Positions 27,106 through 38,694 of a stretch of DNA of 64,000 bases are shown here, piece by piece. The position numbers and the translations under genes were made by a program. The DNA comes from Austropuccinia psidii. Its lineage: Eukaryota > Basidiomycota > Pucciniomycetes > Pucciniales > Sphaerophragmiaceae. The stretch is taken from assembly GCA_023105745.1 (NCBI GenBank), contig JALGQZ010000018.1, positions 21,660,132 to 21,724,131 on the forward strand, written 5' to 3'. The stretch's first letter is position 1. The number at the start of each line of letters is the position of its first letter. The notes below the pieces were generated by a model that was given only the letters and a program-made list of their open reading frames with translations, was not told the origin of the DNA and made no database searches.

Positions 27106-27671
27106 ATGCCAAAGGCATTGCAAAGGCTACCTTTACTTCAGACCTTAAACTCACTGCAGTTCATCAATGCTCTCAGATCTGATAGTTATTCTGATATCCA
27201 GGAAGATATAATCTTATTAGATATGATAACATCACAAAGATACATCAATCCTTGTAGAAGATATCCATCACATTACATGTATACAATGAATGATTTACAA
27301 ACATTATCACCTGAAAGGTTTTGACAGGTATGTAGGACCACACATGAATCATTTGGTAAATTGGTTGCACAAATTCAAGCTGATAAAACATTTCAAAACT
27401 CATCACAAAACAAACAACACAATTGTTCTATCCATTTGGCTATGGCATTATCAAGCCTAGGATCAAATGGCAATGGGGATGCTTTGGGAAAGATTGGAAT
27501 GTTATTTTGAGTTAACCATGGGGCTATTGTGCTGTACACTCAAAGAGTCATCCAGATATAAATGAAGTTGAAGTGCAAAGTTATTTTGTGGCCAAAAATA
27601 GAACAATGAGGAGAGATGTCTCAAGTAATGCAAGCAGAAGGCTTCCCTGGGTGCATTGGGTTTATTGATGG
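27106..27671 (+). pseudogene. PIF/Harbinger-type DDE transposase, 5' part, broken
   Basis: Starts MPKALQRLP at 27106. The frame then shows ITSQRY, LSPERF, then a TGA stop where the family has Arg, then RTTHESF, LAMALSSLGSNGNG, another stop, and at the end EGFPGCIGFIDG. These blocks occur in this order in DDE_Tnp_4 (Harbinger) transposases, and the GCIGFIDG block holds the first catalytic Asp. At least two in-frame stops and later frame loss inactivate it. It is cut at 27671 by a family-3 LTR, and the 3' half is not in the window. Confidence 0.75.
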
Positions 27672-28139
27672 TGTGGGAACTCCTCTTGTGTGGGATAAAT
27701 GAGGCAGTACCTGGAAGGGGAAATTACAATAGAACAGTTTTGAATTGCTGTTCAAGATTGTAACCCTTTCTCTGCTTGTGTGTCAGAATAATATGAACTG
27801 CCCTTCCTGAAAATGCTGAATTATCTTGACTTGAGTTCACAATCAATTTATTTTATTTGGTGATGGCTAGTCAGAAAAGTATATTCAACAGACTCTATCA
27901 GACCTTGTTTGATCTGGAAACAATGGCTTAGTAAACCTTAACACAAATAAATAAAGATATAAAACTGGGAAAAGACTTTTTAACTCCTTTACTGAGAGCA
28001 GTAACACCTTGAGGGATTTCCAATTTTTGATGATAACACTGTTGATAATATGATAACTGATAATAACAAACACTACTATTTTTTTAAGGGTTTGATGATT
28101 TTATGATGATAACCTGGGATAACGGACACTACTATTTTT

Positions 28140-28700
28140 TAATTTACTACTGAGCTTGGTTACTGAGTAAAGAACCTTGTCAATGGGATGGATTTATAAA
28201 ATGATGTAGACCAACTGTTAACTACTATTATCTATAAAACACCCAGACAATGCTACTGAGCTTGGCTACTGAGCAGATTTAGGAATGGAGGTAGTCAATG
28301 AGATGAGTTTATGAATTAAAGTAGACCAACTGTTAACTACTATTAATTATAAATCACTCAGACAGTGCTACTGAGCTTAGCTACTGAGAAGAATTTAGGA
28401 ATGGGGTAACAATATCAATGGGATAGTCAATGAGTTTAATTTATAAATCAATGTAGACCAGCTGTTATCTACTATTAATTATATAAAGAAGACTCAGACA
28501 GTGCTTCTGAGCTTAGCTACTGAGCAATGATGGGATGGAGATAGTCAATGAGATGAGTTTATGAATTAAAAGTAGACCAACTGTTAGCTACTATTAATTA
28601 TAAATCACTCAGAAAGTGCTACTGAGCTTAGCTCCTGAGCAAAATTTAGGAATGGGGATTGGATACCTATACTGCTGAGCTTAGCTACTGAGTATTCCTA
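28140..28700. repeat. Tandem repeat inside the family-3 LTR (first copy)
   Basis: A unit of about 115-130 bp holding GTAGACCAACTGTTAACTAC and GCTACTGAGCTTAGCTACTG. The GTAGACC part recurs four times (near 28206, 28320, 28451 and 28571). The same array is in the LTRs of element D. Confidence 0.8.
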
Positions 28701-28828
28701 AAAAATTAGGATAATGTGGATGGATTGAGGGGATTTCCCTCAGAAAAAATATTAAGAAGTTACATTTTTGTGATGAGCCTCTGTCTACGTCATGAGGAAA
28801 AAATAATTGAGGGGGGGGGAGGGGACCT

Positions 28829-28838
28829 CTATTTATAG
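28829..28838 (-). promoter_or_regulatory. TATA box of the family-3 LTR
   Basis: CTATAAATAG on the minus strand, next to the G-run TCCCCTCCCCCCCC. It is present at the same place in both LTRs of D and, as TATAAATAG, in element E, so it is a conserved core promoter candidate. Confidence 0.55.
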
Positions 28839-29786
28839 TTTTTGGGGCCTCCATGGGAGTGTCAAAAAAAAGGGGACTTAGAATTTTTCAGGTCTCCAAT
28901 CTGGGTTTTTGACATGTGACCTGTATTATGAAATAAGGTTTGGTGGTGTTGGATCATGAGACCTGTATTTTCAATTGAGTTCTTGAAATTGTGGGGAAAT
29001 TGTGGAGAGATTGTGGGGAAATGATGTCATTTGATTATGTAATAAATTGAGTTTCCTGGGATCCTTATCTCCATGATTAGTAATCCGGGTTTAATTCCTG
29101 TTGATTATGTCATTGATGATGTCATTGATTATGTAATCAATTGAGTCGCCTGGAATCCTTATCTCCTTGATTAGTAATCCTGGTTCAATTCATGTTGATG
29201 ATGTCATTGATTATGTAATCAATTGAAAGCCCTGGAATTCTTATCTCCCTGACCACTGTACTATAGTTTTCCTGTATTATCCTGTCTTTTTCTGTAACTA
29301 GGTGTCCTGTAACTGTAACTGTAATACAGTACACCCTTGGAAACTTCTGTAATCTTGCGCTGAACCTTCTGTAATACTACTGTGATATCTCTACTGTCTA
29401 ATCTCCTCTTCCTAGGCTATTTCCTTTCACATTTCACACCATTTTACCATCTCTCTGCACCCTAAATGTTGAATTTCTTCCTTCTAGCATCACAATGACC
29501 ACCTTATCATAATCATAGAATTGTTACTAATTTTTTAAATTTGTTTAAATCCTTTTTTTAATGCTAGACTTCCTCCAAGGAGTCAGAGAATACAATAAAC
29601 CTGTACTTTTGTTGTTTCAATAATATCCTAAGCCTGAATTAAACACTTTTCCTAGATTTAACCCTCTAAATTTAATATTCATTTCCCTCTGAAAATTAAT
29701 AGAAAGACTAATTTTCATCTAAATACCCAATTCTACCTTTTTGATATATAAATGAACTTTTAATTAATATTTATGACCCCTATTAT

Positions 29787-31178
29787 TGTGAGCCTTGAGG
29801 TATATTTTACATACCCAAATAGGCCACAATTATCTTAAAAATAAATTTTGAATTATTTATAACTCATAAGTCATGCATATATCCAAAATTCACCATTTTT
29901 GATTACAGAAAAGATGAATAAATTTTTATTGAGTACATAAATCCATGGATTTAGGGCCAGATTTGGATTCCACACTAAAAATTCACCTAGGGTAGCTCCA
30001 TAGAGCGAATAAGCTCAAATTAACTCTTTGAGGTGGTAAAATGGAAAGTACTTCAATACCACATAAAAGATCTGTGAAAATTTTTGTTTTTCTTAATTTC
30101 ACGCCAAAATAATGGGAAAGTGAGAAATCCCATGTTACATATACACTAAGAATAGTGTTATGCATGTTTTGAGCACTTAATATCATGGTATTCTTACATG
30201 GACTTTTGGTACACCCATAGTGGATATCTCACTTTAAGCTTAAATTTCTATTTTGATGTAAAAAATAAGCAAGGGGGACAAAAGACATCAAAGAGAGCCA
30301 GGGTACCCAACTTCTGAGGCCTCAGAGGTGTGGACAGCTCCAAATCTTGGATTCATGGCTGATCTTGGCCTAATTGGTAAACTAAAACCTTTTGGGAACT
30401 TGGTTACCATGTTAAAACTACAGTAAAACTTAAGAAAATAGCAAATAACCTGCTATTTTGATGTGCCAAGGAGGTAAAGAGCTACTTAGACTCCTGTAAC
30501 CATGTCAATTCTTAATGACTTTCCATGGATAAACCCCAAAAGAGTAATTAAAACCCTTTTTGGACTTGTATCCATTGATTTACCTCGTAGCAACCAGCGA
30601 AACACTGATATTTGCAATTCTACGTAGAAATGAGGTAAAAAACTTCAAAAATTCATTAAAGATACAATTCTGAATGAATATTTCTGAAACTTTCAGGACT
30701 AATGGAGAACTGTATTATCTATGGTACAACCAAAAATAATTACAGTGTTACTAGTAAAATTGAAAGTTTTACTTCCAGTCCATTTTTGACTATTCTACGT
30801 GAAACACTGAATCTTCAAAAATTCACAGTAATTACATCCTGTGATGAAATTGGAAATAACATTGATAGCTTTGAGAAATCAATGGTTATTTTGGAATAAA
30901 ATAAGATTTACAGATGTTACTCCTTTTATTCTTAACCATATTGGGGTTGGTAGTCATGTAAAAGCATCAATTAAGTAATTATGAAAATCTCACGTGACAA
31001 CAGATGATGCAATCAATAATCCAAAAAGGTTTATTGTTTTCTCACTTGCTGGCTCTTCAGTTTGCTCCATGGCACGCCTCTGTGAGCTGTTGTTGACTTA
31101 AAAGAAGCCTCTTCTTGTTGTTTTTCCACATCATCATCTTATTATCATTTAAATCATTATTACCAACAAGTAAGTATT
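29787..31178 (+). mobile_element. F-type LTR, first part (split by element B)
   Basis: Begins TGTGAGCCTTGAGGTATATT and is related to family 1 in its first 250 bp but distinct after that. A degenerate inverted copy is at about 860-2714. It is inserted in the family-3 LTR and is itself cut after GTATT (31174-31178) by element B. It continues at 38542. Confidence 0.75.
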
Positions 31179-32674
31179 TGTCAGGGTGAGTCTATGTAGT
31201 AGCTTAAAAATAGTAAATACAAGCTAGCACTATGACTGTGACACGCAAAAAATAAATAATAAATGCAATCTTCAGGTCCTACTGCTATGTGGTAACAGTG
31301 GTGATGAGTCTATTGAGGACCTGGGCTGCAATGCTCTAATATCTTTGACTGTAAAGAAACACTACAATAATTATATTTTAATTATATCAATATAATCCTA
31401 AGAGTACTACTGGTATAAGACAGTTTTACTATGTAAGGATGTTAATTCATGATAAGATGAGTCTTTTCCAGTGAGGAAAGACCTGCTTTTATCTCCTCTG
31501 AGGACTGTGAAAGACTGGTAGGCTCTTCACACGTCTACAGAGTGAAAATTTTCACTCTGGAGGCTGGGTTGTGGTTCTGTACCATCAATTCTGACGTCAG
31601 CATAGTCAGAATTGTGGTTTTTGGACCACAAATGATCATTCTGGATCAATACAGGGTGAAAAAACTCTTCACAGGCCACGTCAGCAACATTGTGACGTGT
31701 CCAGAGTGTCTGGATGACTAATATTAGTCATTCTGGGCGGGTTTAAGCTTTAAAAAACCATTATTTTAAGTATCAAGCCAGTACTGGTTGGTACAGGTTT
31801 GGTACAGACCAGTATTGGTCAAAATACTTCCAACCAAGATATCTTAGTCAGTTTTTGAGATATCAAGAATCCAAGAGCACAGAATTGAAGGGCTTAATGA
31901 GCTCTTCAATTTGATATGCTTCATGCTTACCCTTCTCTAAGATAGCAAAAGCTATAAGGACTTTAAGTTTTTGGATGTATTTTTGTACATCAGTATGAGG
32001 CTTCAAAACCTTCCAAGCCAGATATCTTCTCCAATTTAGAAGATATCTGTATTCCAATGATACAGTATTGTAGGGCTTGATTAGATCTACAGTTTGGTAT
32101 ACAACACTTTACAACTGTATGAATATATTCCAAAGATACAGGGGTTTCTTTATATGGTTAGTTTCAGAAATCCTGTATTTTGAGATGTAAACTTTTAAAC
32201 CAAGATCCCTCTGTCAATTTTGAAGATAGAGGGGTCTAAGGTATCTCAAATTAAAGCTCTCACTCAGACCTTCAATTTGGCTGTACTTTTGTACAGTTTT
32301 GTACAAGCCCTCCTACACCTTTGAGGGGTTGTTGGTGGAAAAAAGGTGGTATAATGGTATCTCCTGATTTAGGAGTGCTACAGATGAATAGATGATACCA
32401 TTGGATAGCTCTACCTTAGAGCTTCAAGAAAAAAACCATTCTGGTTGGGGTTTCATGAAATATGTATAAGCTAGATTAGAGGCTAGAATAAGAGTTTTTG
32501 CTTATTTGGTCTTATCTTTGATAGGGAATATCTTTGTCCTTTCTTATTATATTTGAGGAGGTTTCCTCTTTATAATTTACTTGTATTGGCTATATTTGTC
32601 CAATACTCCTCATACCATTACTTATGGTATGTTGGATGTCATGCTGGTGCTCTGTTTTGAGTCACAGGCTGACA
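31179..32674 (-). repeat. 3' LTR of element B
   Basis: On the minus strand it reads TGTCAGCCTGTGACTCAAAA...CACCCTGACA. It contains several inverted repeats around 31560-31700, including TTCTGACGTCAG and GTGGTTTTTGGACCAC. Confidence 0.93.
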
Positions 32675-32690
32675 TACCCTCCCTCCAAAA
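32675..32690 (-). other. Polypurine tract of element B
   Basis: Minus strand TTTTTTGGAGGGAGGGTA ends directly at the 3' LTR start TGTCAG. The same tract (AGAGGGAGGGTA) is at 40125-40138 next to the LTR of element C. Confidence 0.8.
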
Positions 32691-32698
32691 AAGGCTCA

Positions 32699-35509
32699 TC
32701 ATTGATGAGACTCTTTTGTCCTTATGGAGGCTCTTGATCCTTTCAAAAAAGAATCTTCATCTGAAACATCATCCAGATTTACCCATTGGTCTTTTTCTGG
32801 TGGTTTATTCCTTCTTTCTGTTAAATAATCCCTATTGGAATATCTTTTTATTTGATTGGGGTTGTCAGTTTCAAAGTAGAACTTTCTTTGTTTGTCTTGC
32901 CCAATTATCAAGTAACTCTCTAGGGAATTATGTATGCTTATGCCATAGATTTTATGGTACTCTGTACCCATTAAAAATCCATCAAACGTAGCATTTTCAA
33001 GTACCACAAATTCAATGTGTAGTCTGAGTTTTCCCATTTTGTGTGGTATTATAATTATTTTTTGGATTATTCCAAGTGACTTCACTTTTCCTACAGCACT
33101 TTTAAAGCTTCTTGCTTTTGTTAAAAGCATCTCTGCATTCCACATTGGAAAGTGTCTGTCCAAGTATTCTTTGGCTACCACTGAGCAATTTGCTCCTGTG
33201 TCAAAAATCAAAGGATGCTTTTTATTTTCAATGTATACATCAAGCTTTAATTTTGTTCCATGAATAAAGGCCATACCAGTTTTGGGTACTTCCAAATACT
33301 CTTTAGCATCAATGGTTCTGCCACTTCTGTCTTCACCATTTTTGGGTTGAATGAGTTCTGGTTTCAAAGAGTTTCCTAGGACTGATTCTGTTTTCTCATC
33401 CTCATACTCTAATAAATATTGTTCAATAGGCTCTGATCCACTGTCTGAATCCTGTCTTAGCCCATTTCCCATGCTGTCAGAGTCAGATTTGTACTCCATG
33501 TGTTCTTCTACTGACTCTTCCTCTATTGCAAATATTTTCTTTTTTCCCTTGGGACAATTATTTGCATAGTGGTCAGGTGATCCACAGTTATGGCATGTGT
33601 TCCTTCTCCTTGGTGCTTCTTCACCATTAGTAGGTTTGAGGTCTTTTTCCATGAGTATCTTTGGTTTTTCTCTGCTATCATGTGACCTATAGGGTGAACT
33701 ACTGCCAATTGATGTCTTTTTTCTGACATCTTGTATGACATTTGCTATGTCATCAATGCTGCTTATTTTGCTGCATCTGCACTTTACTGCATGTTCTAAG
33801 TCTCCTGGAAGTTTTGTCAGAATCTTATGATTTCTCATCTCTATTGTCATGTTTGGATCAATAGATTTGAGTCTTTTTGTTTTTTTAAGACACCATTCAT
33901 AAGGGTCTTTTTCTGTAGAGTATCTTTCACTCTCAAAAGAGATGGTTTTTTGCCAAATCCAAGTACCATTGCTGTACTTTTGTATTATTTGGTTTCTCCA
34001 CCATGGCCAGCTTTTCCTACCATGTACCTCTTTCATTTCAGTGTACCATATATTTGCATGGCCTTTGAATGCAGTGTTGAGTCTTGTGGTGATCCAGTAG
34101 TCTGGTATCTTTGGTACATCAACAAAAAGTCCATTAATATAATCAATAAGCTCCATATGATCATATTCTCCAATTCCTGAGAATTTGGGCCAGTTTACCA
34201 CATCAGGTAATTGCTTTAATGCTTGTTTCTCAGAGTAACTGAGGTTCTCACCATCTTGGTAAATAGACTCAGACCTTAACTTTGGATCCTGGGATTCAGG
34301 AGCTTGGTTTTCTGATTCTTCCTCTTTTACTTTGGTGATTGGTTTATCATCTTGAGTTGTTTGAGGGAAGAAATTATCTTCTTTTTCCTCCTTTTTATAG
34401 AGAAAATCCACTTCTTTTTCCAGGATTTCCTGTTGATATTGGATATTTCTTAAATCTCTTCTCACAGCTTGTTGTTCCTCTAGTATTGAGTTCAACTGTT
34501 TGTTTTTAGTTTCAAATTCTGCCCAGATTCTGGATAGATTTGTGTTCAAGTTTTCTATGACTGTTGCTTGGAAGGAATTTTCTTCCTTGAGTGTTTTCAT
34601 TTCTGAAGTCACTTCTTGAACATGATCATATGTCCAATCCATGAATTTACCCATGTTGGACCATATGAAACTACTACCTCTGGAATCTGTGGTTTCAAAT
34701 TTTTGAGGGGGTATTTTATCATCAATAGGCTTAAGCTGAGGATCAATTGATTCTGAGCTAACACTATTGGTAGGTACAGTGTTTTTTAGGATTTGTGTTC
34801 CTCTTGGGCTAATTTTATTCATTGTTTCATCAAAGGATCTGATTCTATCTTCTCCTTCCTGAAAGAATTCTTGTTTTCTACTAGGGCTCCATGTCCTCTG
34901 CTGGAAACCACCAGGGATGACTGGAGAGTCCTGGAAATATTGTCCTTTGGATTTCAAGTCCTGTAGCTTTTGGACTGATGTGGTAAAGATGGAATTTCTT
35001 CTTCCATGCCTTGGTGTTCCTGAATCAGATTGGGCTCTTCCATATGCCAGGAATTCGCTATGGCTTGGATTTCTGTTTGATTCCCTCTGATTCAAGTCTC
35101 TTCTGAGAGTATGAAATGGCTGTTGAGATTCCAACTTTTCATTTATTCCAGAATCTTTTGGCAAGTAATAAGATTGACTCATATTTTTTGCCTCATTATT
35201 CCAATTTCCTTCCATGATACTCCCATGGTTAGGGTTTTGTTGTCCATACTCCATGTGGAAAATCCTTTTAGGAGTACATGAATATGAGTTATTTTCCCTG
35301 CATCTGTCCAATTTTTTTGTTGGACTGGGCTGGATTTGGTTTGGGGTGGGACTTTGAGCAGGAGTTTCCTGATAATAAGTCCTTTGTTGGTTATTTGATC
35401 CAGAAGGGGGTGGCCTTCTCCCTCTGTTTCTTCTTTGCCAGATTTCTGGCTGATTTCTTGGGTATCCAAGATCTCTGAGAAATGGAGTTGTCATGTTAAA
35501 AAATGACAA
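32699..35509 (-). CDS. gag-pro: Gag-protease polyprotein with fused pol tail (element B)
   Basis: Intact 936 codons. Residues 1-280 are polar and low in complexity. A coiled coil follows at about 300-375. The capsid-type region starts near 439 (WPKFSGIGEYDHMEL, later SWPWW). The zinc knuckle CHNCGSPDHYANNC is near 638, acidic linkers follow, and the retropepsin active site FDTGANCSVV is near 769. The last ~32 residues (KDQWVNLDDVSDED...) align with the chromodomain-like end of pol in element C (KDKWLAEDAIPDGN...), so about 1,000 codons of RT-RNase H-integrase are missing while the frame is kept. The start may be Met1 or Met6 (MTTPF, resembling MTPT of element A). The ORF ends 24 bp before the 3' LTR. 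Confidence 0.92.
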   Translation of the reverse strand: MSFFNMTTPFLRDLGYPRNQPEIWQRRNRGRRPPPSGSNNQQRTYYQETPAQSPTPNQIQPSPTKKLDRCRENNSYSCTPKRIFHMEYGQQNPNHGSIMEGNWNNEAKNMSQSYYLPKDSGINEKLESQQPFHTLRRDLNQRESNRNPSHSEFLAYGRAQSDSGTPRHGRRNSIFTTSVQKLQDLKSKGQYFQDSPVIPGGFQQRTWSPSRKQEFFQEGEDRIRSFDETMNKISPRGTQILKNTVPTNSVSSESIDPQLKPIDDKIPPQKFETTDSRGSSFIWSNMGKFMDWTYDHVQEVTSEMKTLKEENSFQATVIENLNTNLSRIWAEFETKNKQLNSILEEQQAVRRDLRNIQYQQEILEKEVDFLYKKEEKEDNFFPQTTQDDKPITKVKEEESENQAPESQDPKLRSESIYQDGENLSYSEKQALKQLPDVVNWPKFSGIGEYDHMELIDYINGLFVDVPKIPDYWITTRLNTAFKGHANIWYTEMKEVHGRKSWPWWRNQIIQKYSNGTWIWQKTISFESERYSTEKDPYEWCLKKTKRLKSIDPNMTIEMRNHKILTKLPGDLEHAVKCRCSKISSIDDIANVIQDVRKKTSIGSSSPYRSHDSREKPKILMEKDLKPTNGEEAPRRRNTCHNCGSPDHYANNCPKGKKKIFAIEEESVEEHMEYKSDSDSMGNGLRQDSDSGSEPIEQYLLEYEDEKTESVLGNSLKPELIQPKNGEDRSGRTIDAKEYLEVPKTGMAFIHGTKLKLDVYIENKKHPLIFDTGANCSVVAKEYLDRHFPMWNAEMLLTKARSFKSAVGKVKSLGIIQKIIIIPHKMGKLRLHIEFVVLENATFDGFLMGTEYHKIYGISIHNSLESYLIIGQDKQRKFYFETDNPNQIKRYSNRDYLTERRNKPPEKDQWVNLDDVSDEDSFLKGSRASIRTKESHQ

Positions 35510-37024
35510 AAGACAAAAATTCTGTATTTTCCAAGGTTTCTTTACCTTTAAAAGGCCCTTGGACTGATTTCTGCTTTATACTCCTTGGCAATTTGCTTGG
35601 GAGTTAGTACTGCCTCCTTGTCTTTGAGGCTGGTACAGATGAATTTCACTGTGATTTTGTCTCAAATGGAATGTATTTTTTCCACTTTGAAAGAAAATGG
35701 AGAAGGTTTGTAATTCAATTTGAATAAACAAAATTTCCAATTCCTTACTGTTATTTCTTCTGAGTTTGGTTTGATATTTGAGTTTTAATTATTTATTATT
35801 ATTATTATTTTATTTTTTATTTTTTGAAGAAATAACAGTTTTGTTTCACTTATTTTTATAAGTAAAGTAGTTAATATTTATATTATTAAACTTGAATATT
35901 ATTGATAAGTTATTTACTTATTTTTATTTTTTTATTTTTTTATTTTTTAAAAAAATTGATGAATTTTTCCTTAACTTGAGTAGAAAGGATTCTTCTTCAA
36001 TAATATTCAATTTGAATATTAAAGAGTTGAAATAATAATAAAATTATTATTCAAATATTTATTGTTGGTTTACAATAAATATTATGATTTAAATTAATTT
36101 TACACAATTTGGTAAAAATTAATTATGCTTTCTATTTAAATATACTATTTGTATATAAAAATAAGTTTGGAAAGTTAATAATAATTACTTATTATTATTA
36201 AAATTGATGAATTTTTCCTCAACTTGAGTAGAAAGATTCTTCTTCAATAATATTCAATTTGAATATTAAAGAATTGAAATAATAATAAAATTATTATCTA
36301 AATATTTATTGTTGGTTTACAATAAATATTATGATTTAAATTAATTTTACACAATTTGGTAAAAATTAATTATACTTTCTATTTAAATATACTATTTGTA
36401 TATAAAAATAAGTTTGAGAAGTTAATAATAGTTACTTATTATTATCAATTTTCGTGGTAAATTGATAATAATAACTTATTATTATTAAGATTTTTTTTTG
36501 ATTATTTATCAAAAAAAGAAAATTTTAATCAATTTTTCCTCAACTTGAGTAAAAAAAGATCTTCTTCAATAATATTCAATTTGAATATTAAAGAATTGAA
36601 ATAATAAAATTATTATTTCAATATTTATTGTTGATTTACAATAAATATTATGATTTAAATTAATTTTTACACAATTTGGTAAAAAATAATTTTTTTTTAT
36701 TTAAATATACTGTTTGTATATAAAAATAAATTTGAAAAATTAATAATAATTATTTATTATTATTAATTTTCGTGAAAATTGCAATATAAAGCTTTGAAGA
36801 GTATAAATACTCAAAAATAAAATAACATATATATTATTTAATATATTTTGATAAAATACAATATATAAAAAATATATATTATATTTTTATAATATAAGAG
36901 ATGAAAATTAGTTAAAAAATGAAAAAAACTCGAAATTGTACTTACTTTTATAGTAAAAAACCTTCAAAAATAGTGAAGATGATCCAAAAATCGCCAAAAT
37001 AGGTCCAGAATAGGTTAAAAAAAC
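35510..37024 (-). other. Leader of element B
   Basis: 1.5 kb of untranslated sequence between the primer site and Gag. The part next to Gag (35510-35680) holds coding-like sequence and the block CCTTTTAAAGGTAAAG shared with the element A leader. The rest is AT-rich and mostly made of the tandem repeat below. Confidence 0.6.
35945..36780. repeat. Three imperfect tandem units in the element B leader
   Basis: The anchor GAATTTTTCC followed by 'aacttgagta' occurs at 35961, 36209 and (as CAATTTTTCC) at 36530, each followed by the same blocks: 'attcttcttcaataatattc', 'tttacaataaatatt', 'acacaatttggtaaaaa'. Spacings are 248 and 321 bp. The third unit carries an extra hairpin-like stretch with 'tattattaagatttttttttg'. 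Confidence 0.8.
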
Positions 37025-37040
37025 GGCCAGGCCCCCAAAA
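37025..37040 (-). other. Primer binding site of element B
   Basis: Minus strand TTTTGGGGGCCTGGCC directly follows the 5' LTR end (...CTGACA). It is identical over 15 bases to the primer site of element A. Confidence 0.75.
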
Positions 37041-38536
37041 TGTCAGGGTGAGTCTATGTAGTAGCTTAAAAATAGTAAATACAAGCTAGCACTATGACTG
37101 TGACACGCAAAAAATAAATAATAAATGCAATCTTCAGGTCCTACTGCTATGTGGTAACAGTGGTGATGAGTCTATTGAGGACCTGGGCTGCAATGCTCTA
37201 ATATCTTTGACTGTAAAGAAACACTACAATAATTATATTTTAATTATATCAATATAATCCTAAGAGTACTACTGGTATAAGACAGTTTTACTATGTAAGG
37301 ATGTTAATTCATGATAAGATGAGTCTTTTCCAGTGAGGAAAGACCTGCTTTTATCTCCTCTGAGGACTGTGAAAGACTGGTAGGCTCTTCACACGTCTAC
37401 AGAGTGAAAATTTTCACTCTGGAGGCTGGGTTGTGGTTCTGTACCATCAATTCTGACGTCAGCATAGTCAGAATTGTGGTTTTTGGACCACAAATGATCA
37501 TTCTGGATCAATACAGGGTGAAAAAACTCTTCACAGGCCACGTCAGCAACATTGTGACGTGTCCAGAGTGTCTGGATGACTAATATTAGTCATTCTGGGC
37601 GGGTTTAAGCTTTAAAAAACCATTATTTTAAGTATCAAGCCAGTACTGGTTGGTACAGGTTTGGTACAGACCAGTATTGGTCAAAATACTTCCAACCAAG
37701 ATATCTTAGTCAGTTTTTGAGATATCAAGAATCCAAGAGCACAGAATTGAAGGGCTTAATGAGCTCTTCAATTTGATATGCTTCATGCTTACCCTTCTCT
37801 AAGATAGCAAAAGCTATAAGGACTTTAAGTTTTTGGATGTATTTTTGTACATCAGTATGAGGCTTCAAAACCTTCCAAGCCAGATATCTTCTCCAATTTA
37901 GAAGATATCTGTATTCCAATGATACAGTATTGTAGGGCTTGATTAGATCTACAGTTTGGTATACAACACTTTACAACTGTATGAATATATTCCAAAGATA
38001 CAGGGGTTTCTTTATATGGTTAGTTTCAGAAATCCTGTATTTTGAGATGTAAACTTTTAAACCAAGATCCCTCTGTCAATTTTGAAGATAGAGGGGTCTA
38101 AGGTATCTCAAATTAAAGCTCTCACTCAGACCTTCAATTTGGCTGTACTTTTGTACAGTTTTGTACAAGCCCTCCTGCACCTTTGAGGGGTTGTTGGTGG
38201 AAAAAAGGTGGTATAATGGTATCTCCTGATTTAGGAGTGCTACAGATGAATAGATGATACCATTGGATAGCTCTACCTTAGAGCTTCAAGAAAAAAACCA
38301 TTCTGGTTGGGGTTTCATGAAATATGTATAAGCTAGATTAGAGGCTAGAATAAGAGTTTTTGCTTATTTGGTCTTATCTTTGATAGGGCATATCTTTGTC
38401 CTTTCTTATTATATTTGAGGAGGTTTCCTCTTTATAATTTACTTGTATTGGCTATATTTGTCCAATACTCCTCATACCATTACTTATGGTATGTTGGATG
38501 TCATGCTGGTGCTCTGTTTTGAGTCACAGGCTGACA
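37041..38536 (-). repeat. 5' LTR of element B
   Basis: 1,496 bp, nearly identical to the 3' LTR at 31179-32674. It is flanked outside by the duplication GTATT. Confidence 0.93.
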
Positions 38537-38541
38537 GTATT

Positions 38542-38694
38542 AGTTACAGCTATTCTTAAGTGTTTTTAATCTTTCAGAATCAATCAGAAAGACGTGAAAT
38601 CATAGAATCCAACAATATATTGTTGTAATACTGTTATAAATCCATTTTTGATCCTTAAATCCACAATTCTACGTCAAATCTCTCTATCTTATCT
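38542..38694 (+). mobile_element. F-type LTR, second part (between elements B and C)
   Basis: Continues the LTR of 29787-31178. This block is matched inverted at about 1150-1330, directly next to the block matching 31100-31178, which shows that B is inserted in this LTR. It ends at 38694, where the LTR of element C begins, with TATCT as the likely target site of C. Confidence 0.65.

Larger units (their letters stand above)
27672..29786 (-). mobile_element. Family-3 LTR, truncated by the F-type LTR
   Basis: Starts TGTGGGAACTCCTCTTGTGT (the inverted 3' end of the LTR) and follows the element D LTR at 40660 for 2.1 kb. It stops at 'gacccctattat', where D continues with GCTACAGCTCTG, because the F-type LTR begins at 29787. 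The flank GATGG at 27667-27671 is the likely target site, and its partner would lie beyond the nested elements. It contains the same tandem repeats as D. Whether it is a solo LTR or the end of an element cannot be told here. Confidence 0.85.
31179..38536 (-). mobile_element. Element B: young Gag-Pro-only LTR retrotransposon (family 2)
   Basis: A 7,358-bp element with two 1,496-bp LTRs (31179-32674 and 37041-38536) and the perfect 5-bp duplication GTATT (31174-31178 and 38537-38541). I noticed only two LTR differences (near 32315 against 38177, and near 32527 against its partner), so insertion was recent. The interior holds a leader with tandem repeats and one intact 936-codon Gag-Pro ORF fused to a pol tail. 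RT, RNase H and integrase are absent, so movement would need enzymes in trans. Confidence 0.95.

Noticed and set aside
32581..34180. Plus-strand ORFs of 60-136 codons opposite Gag-Pro of element B
   Set aside because: Shadows of the minus-strand reading frame; no independent motif or codon pattern.
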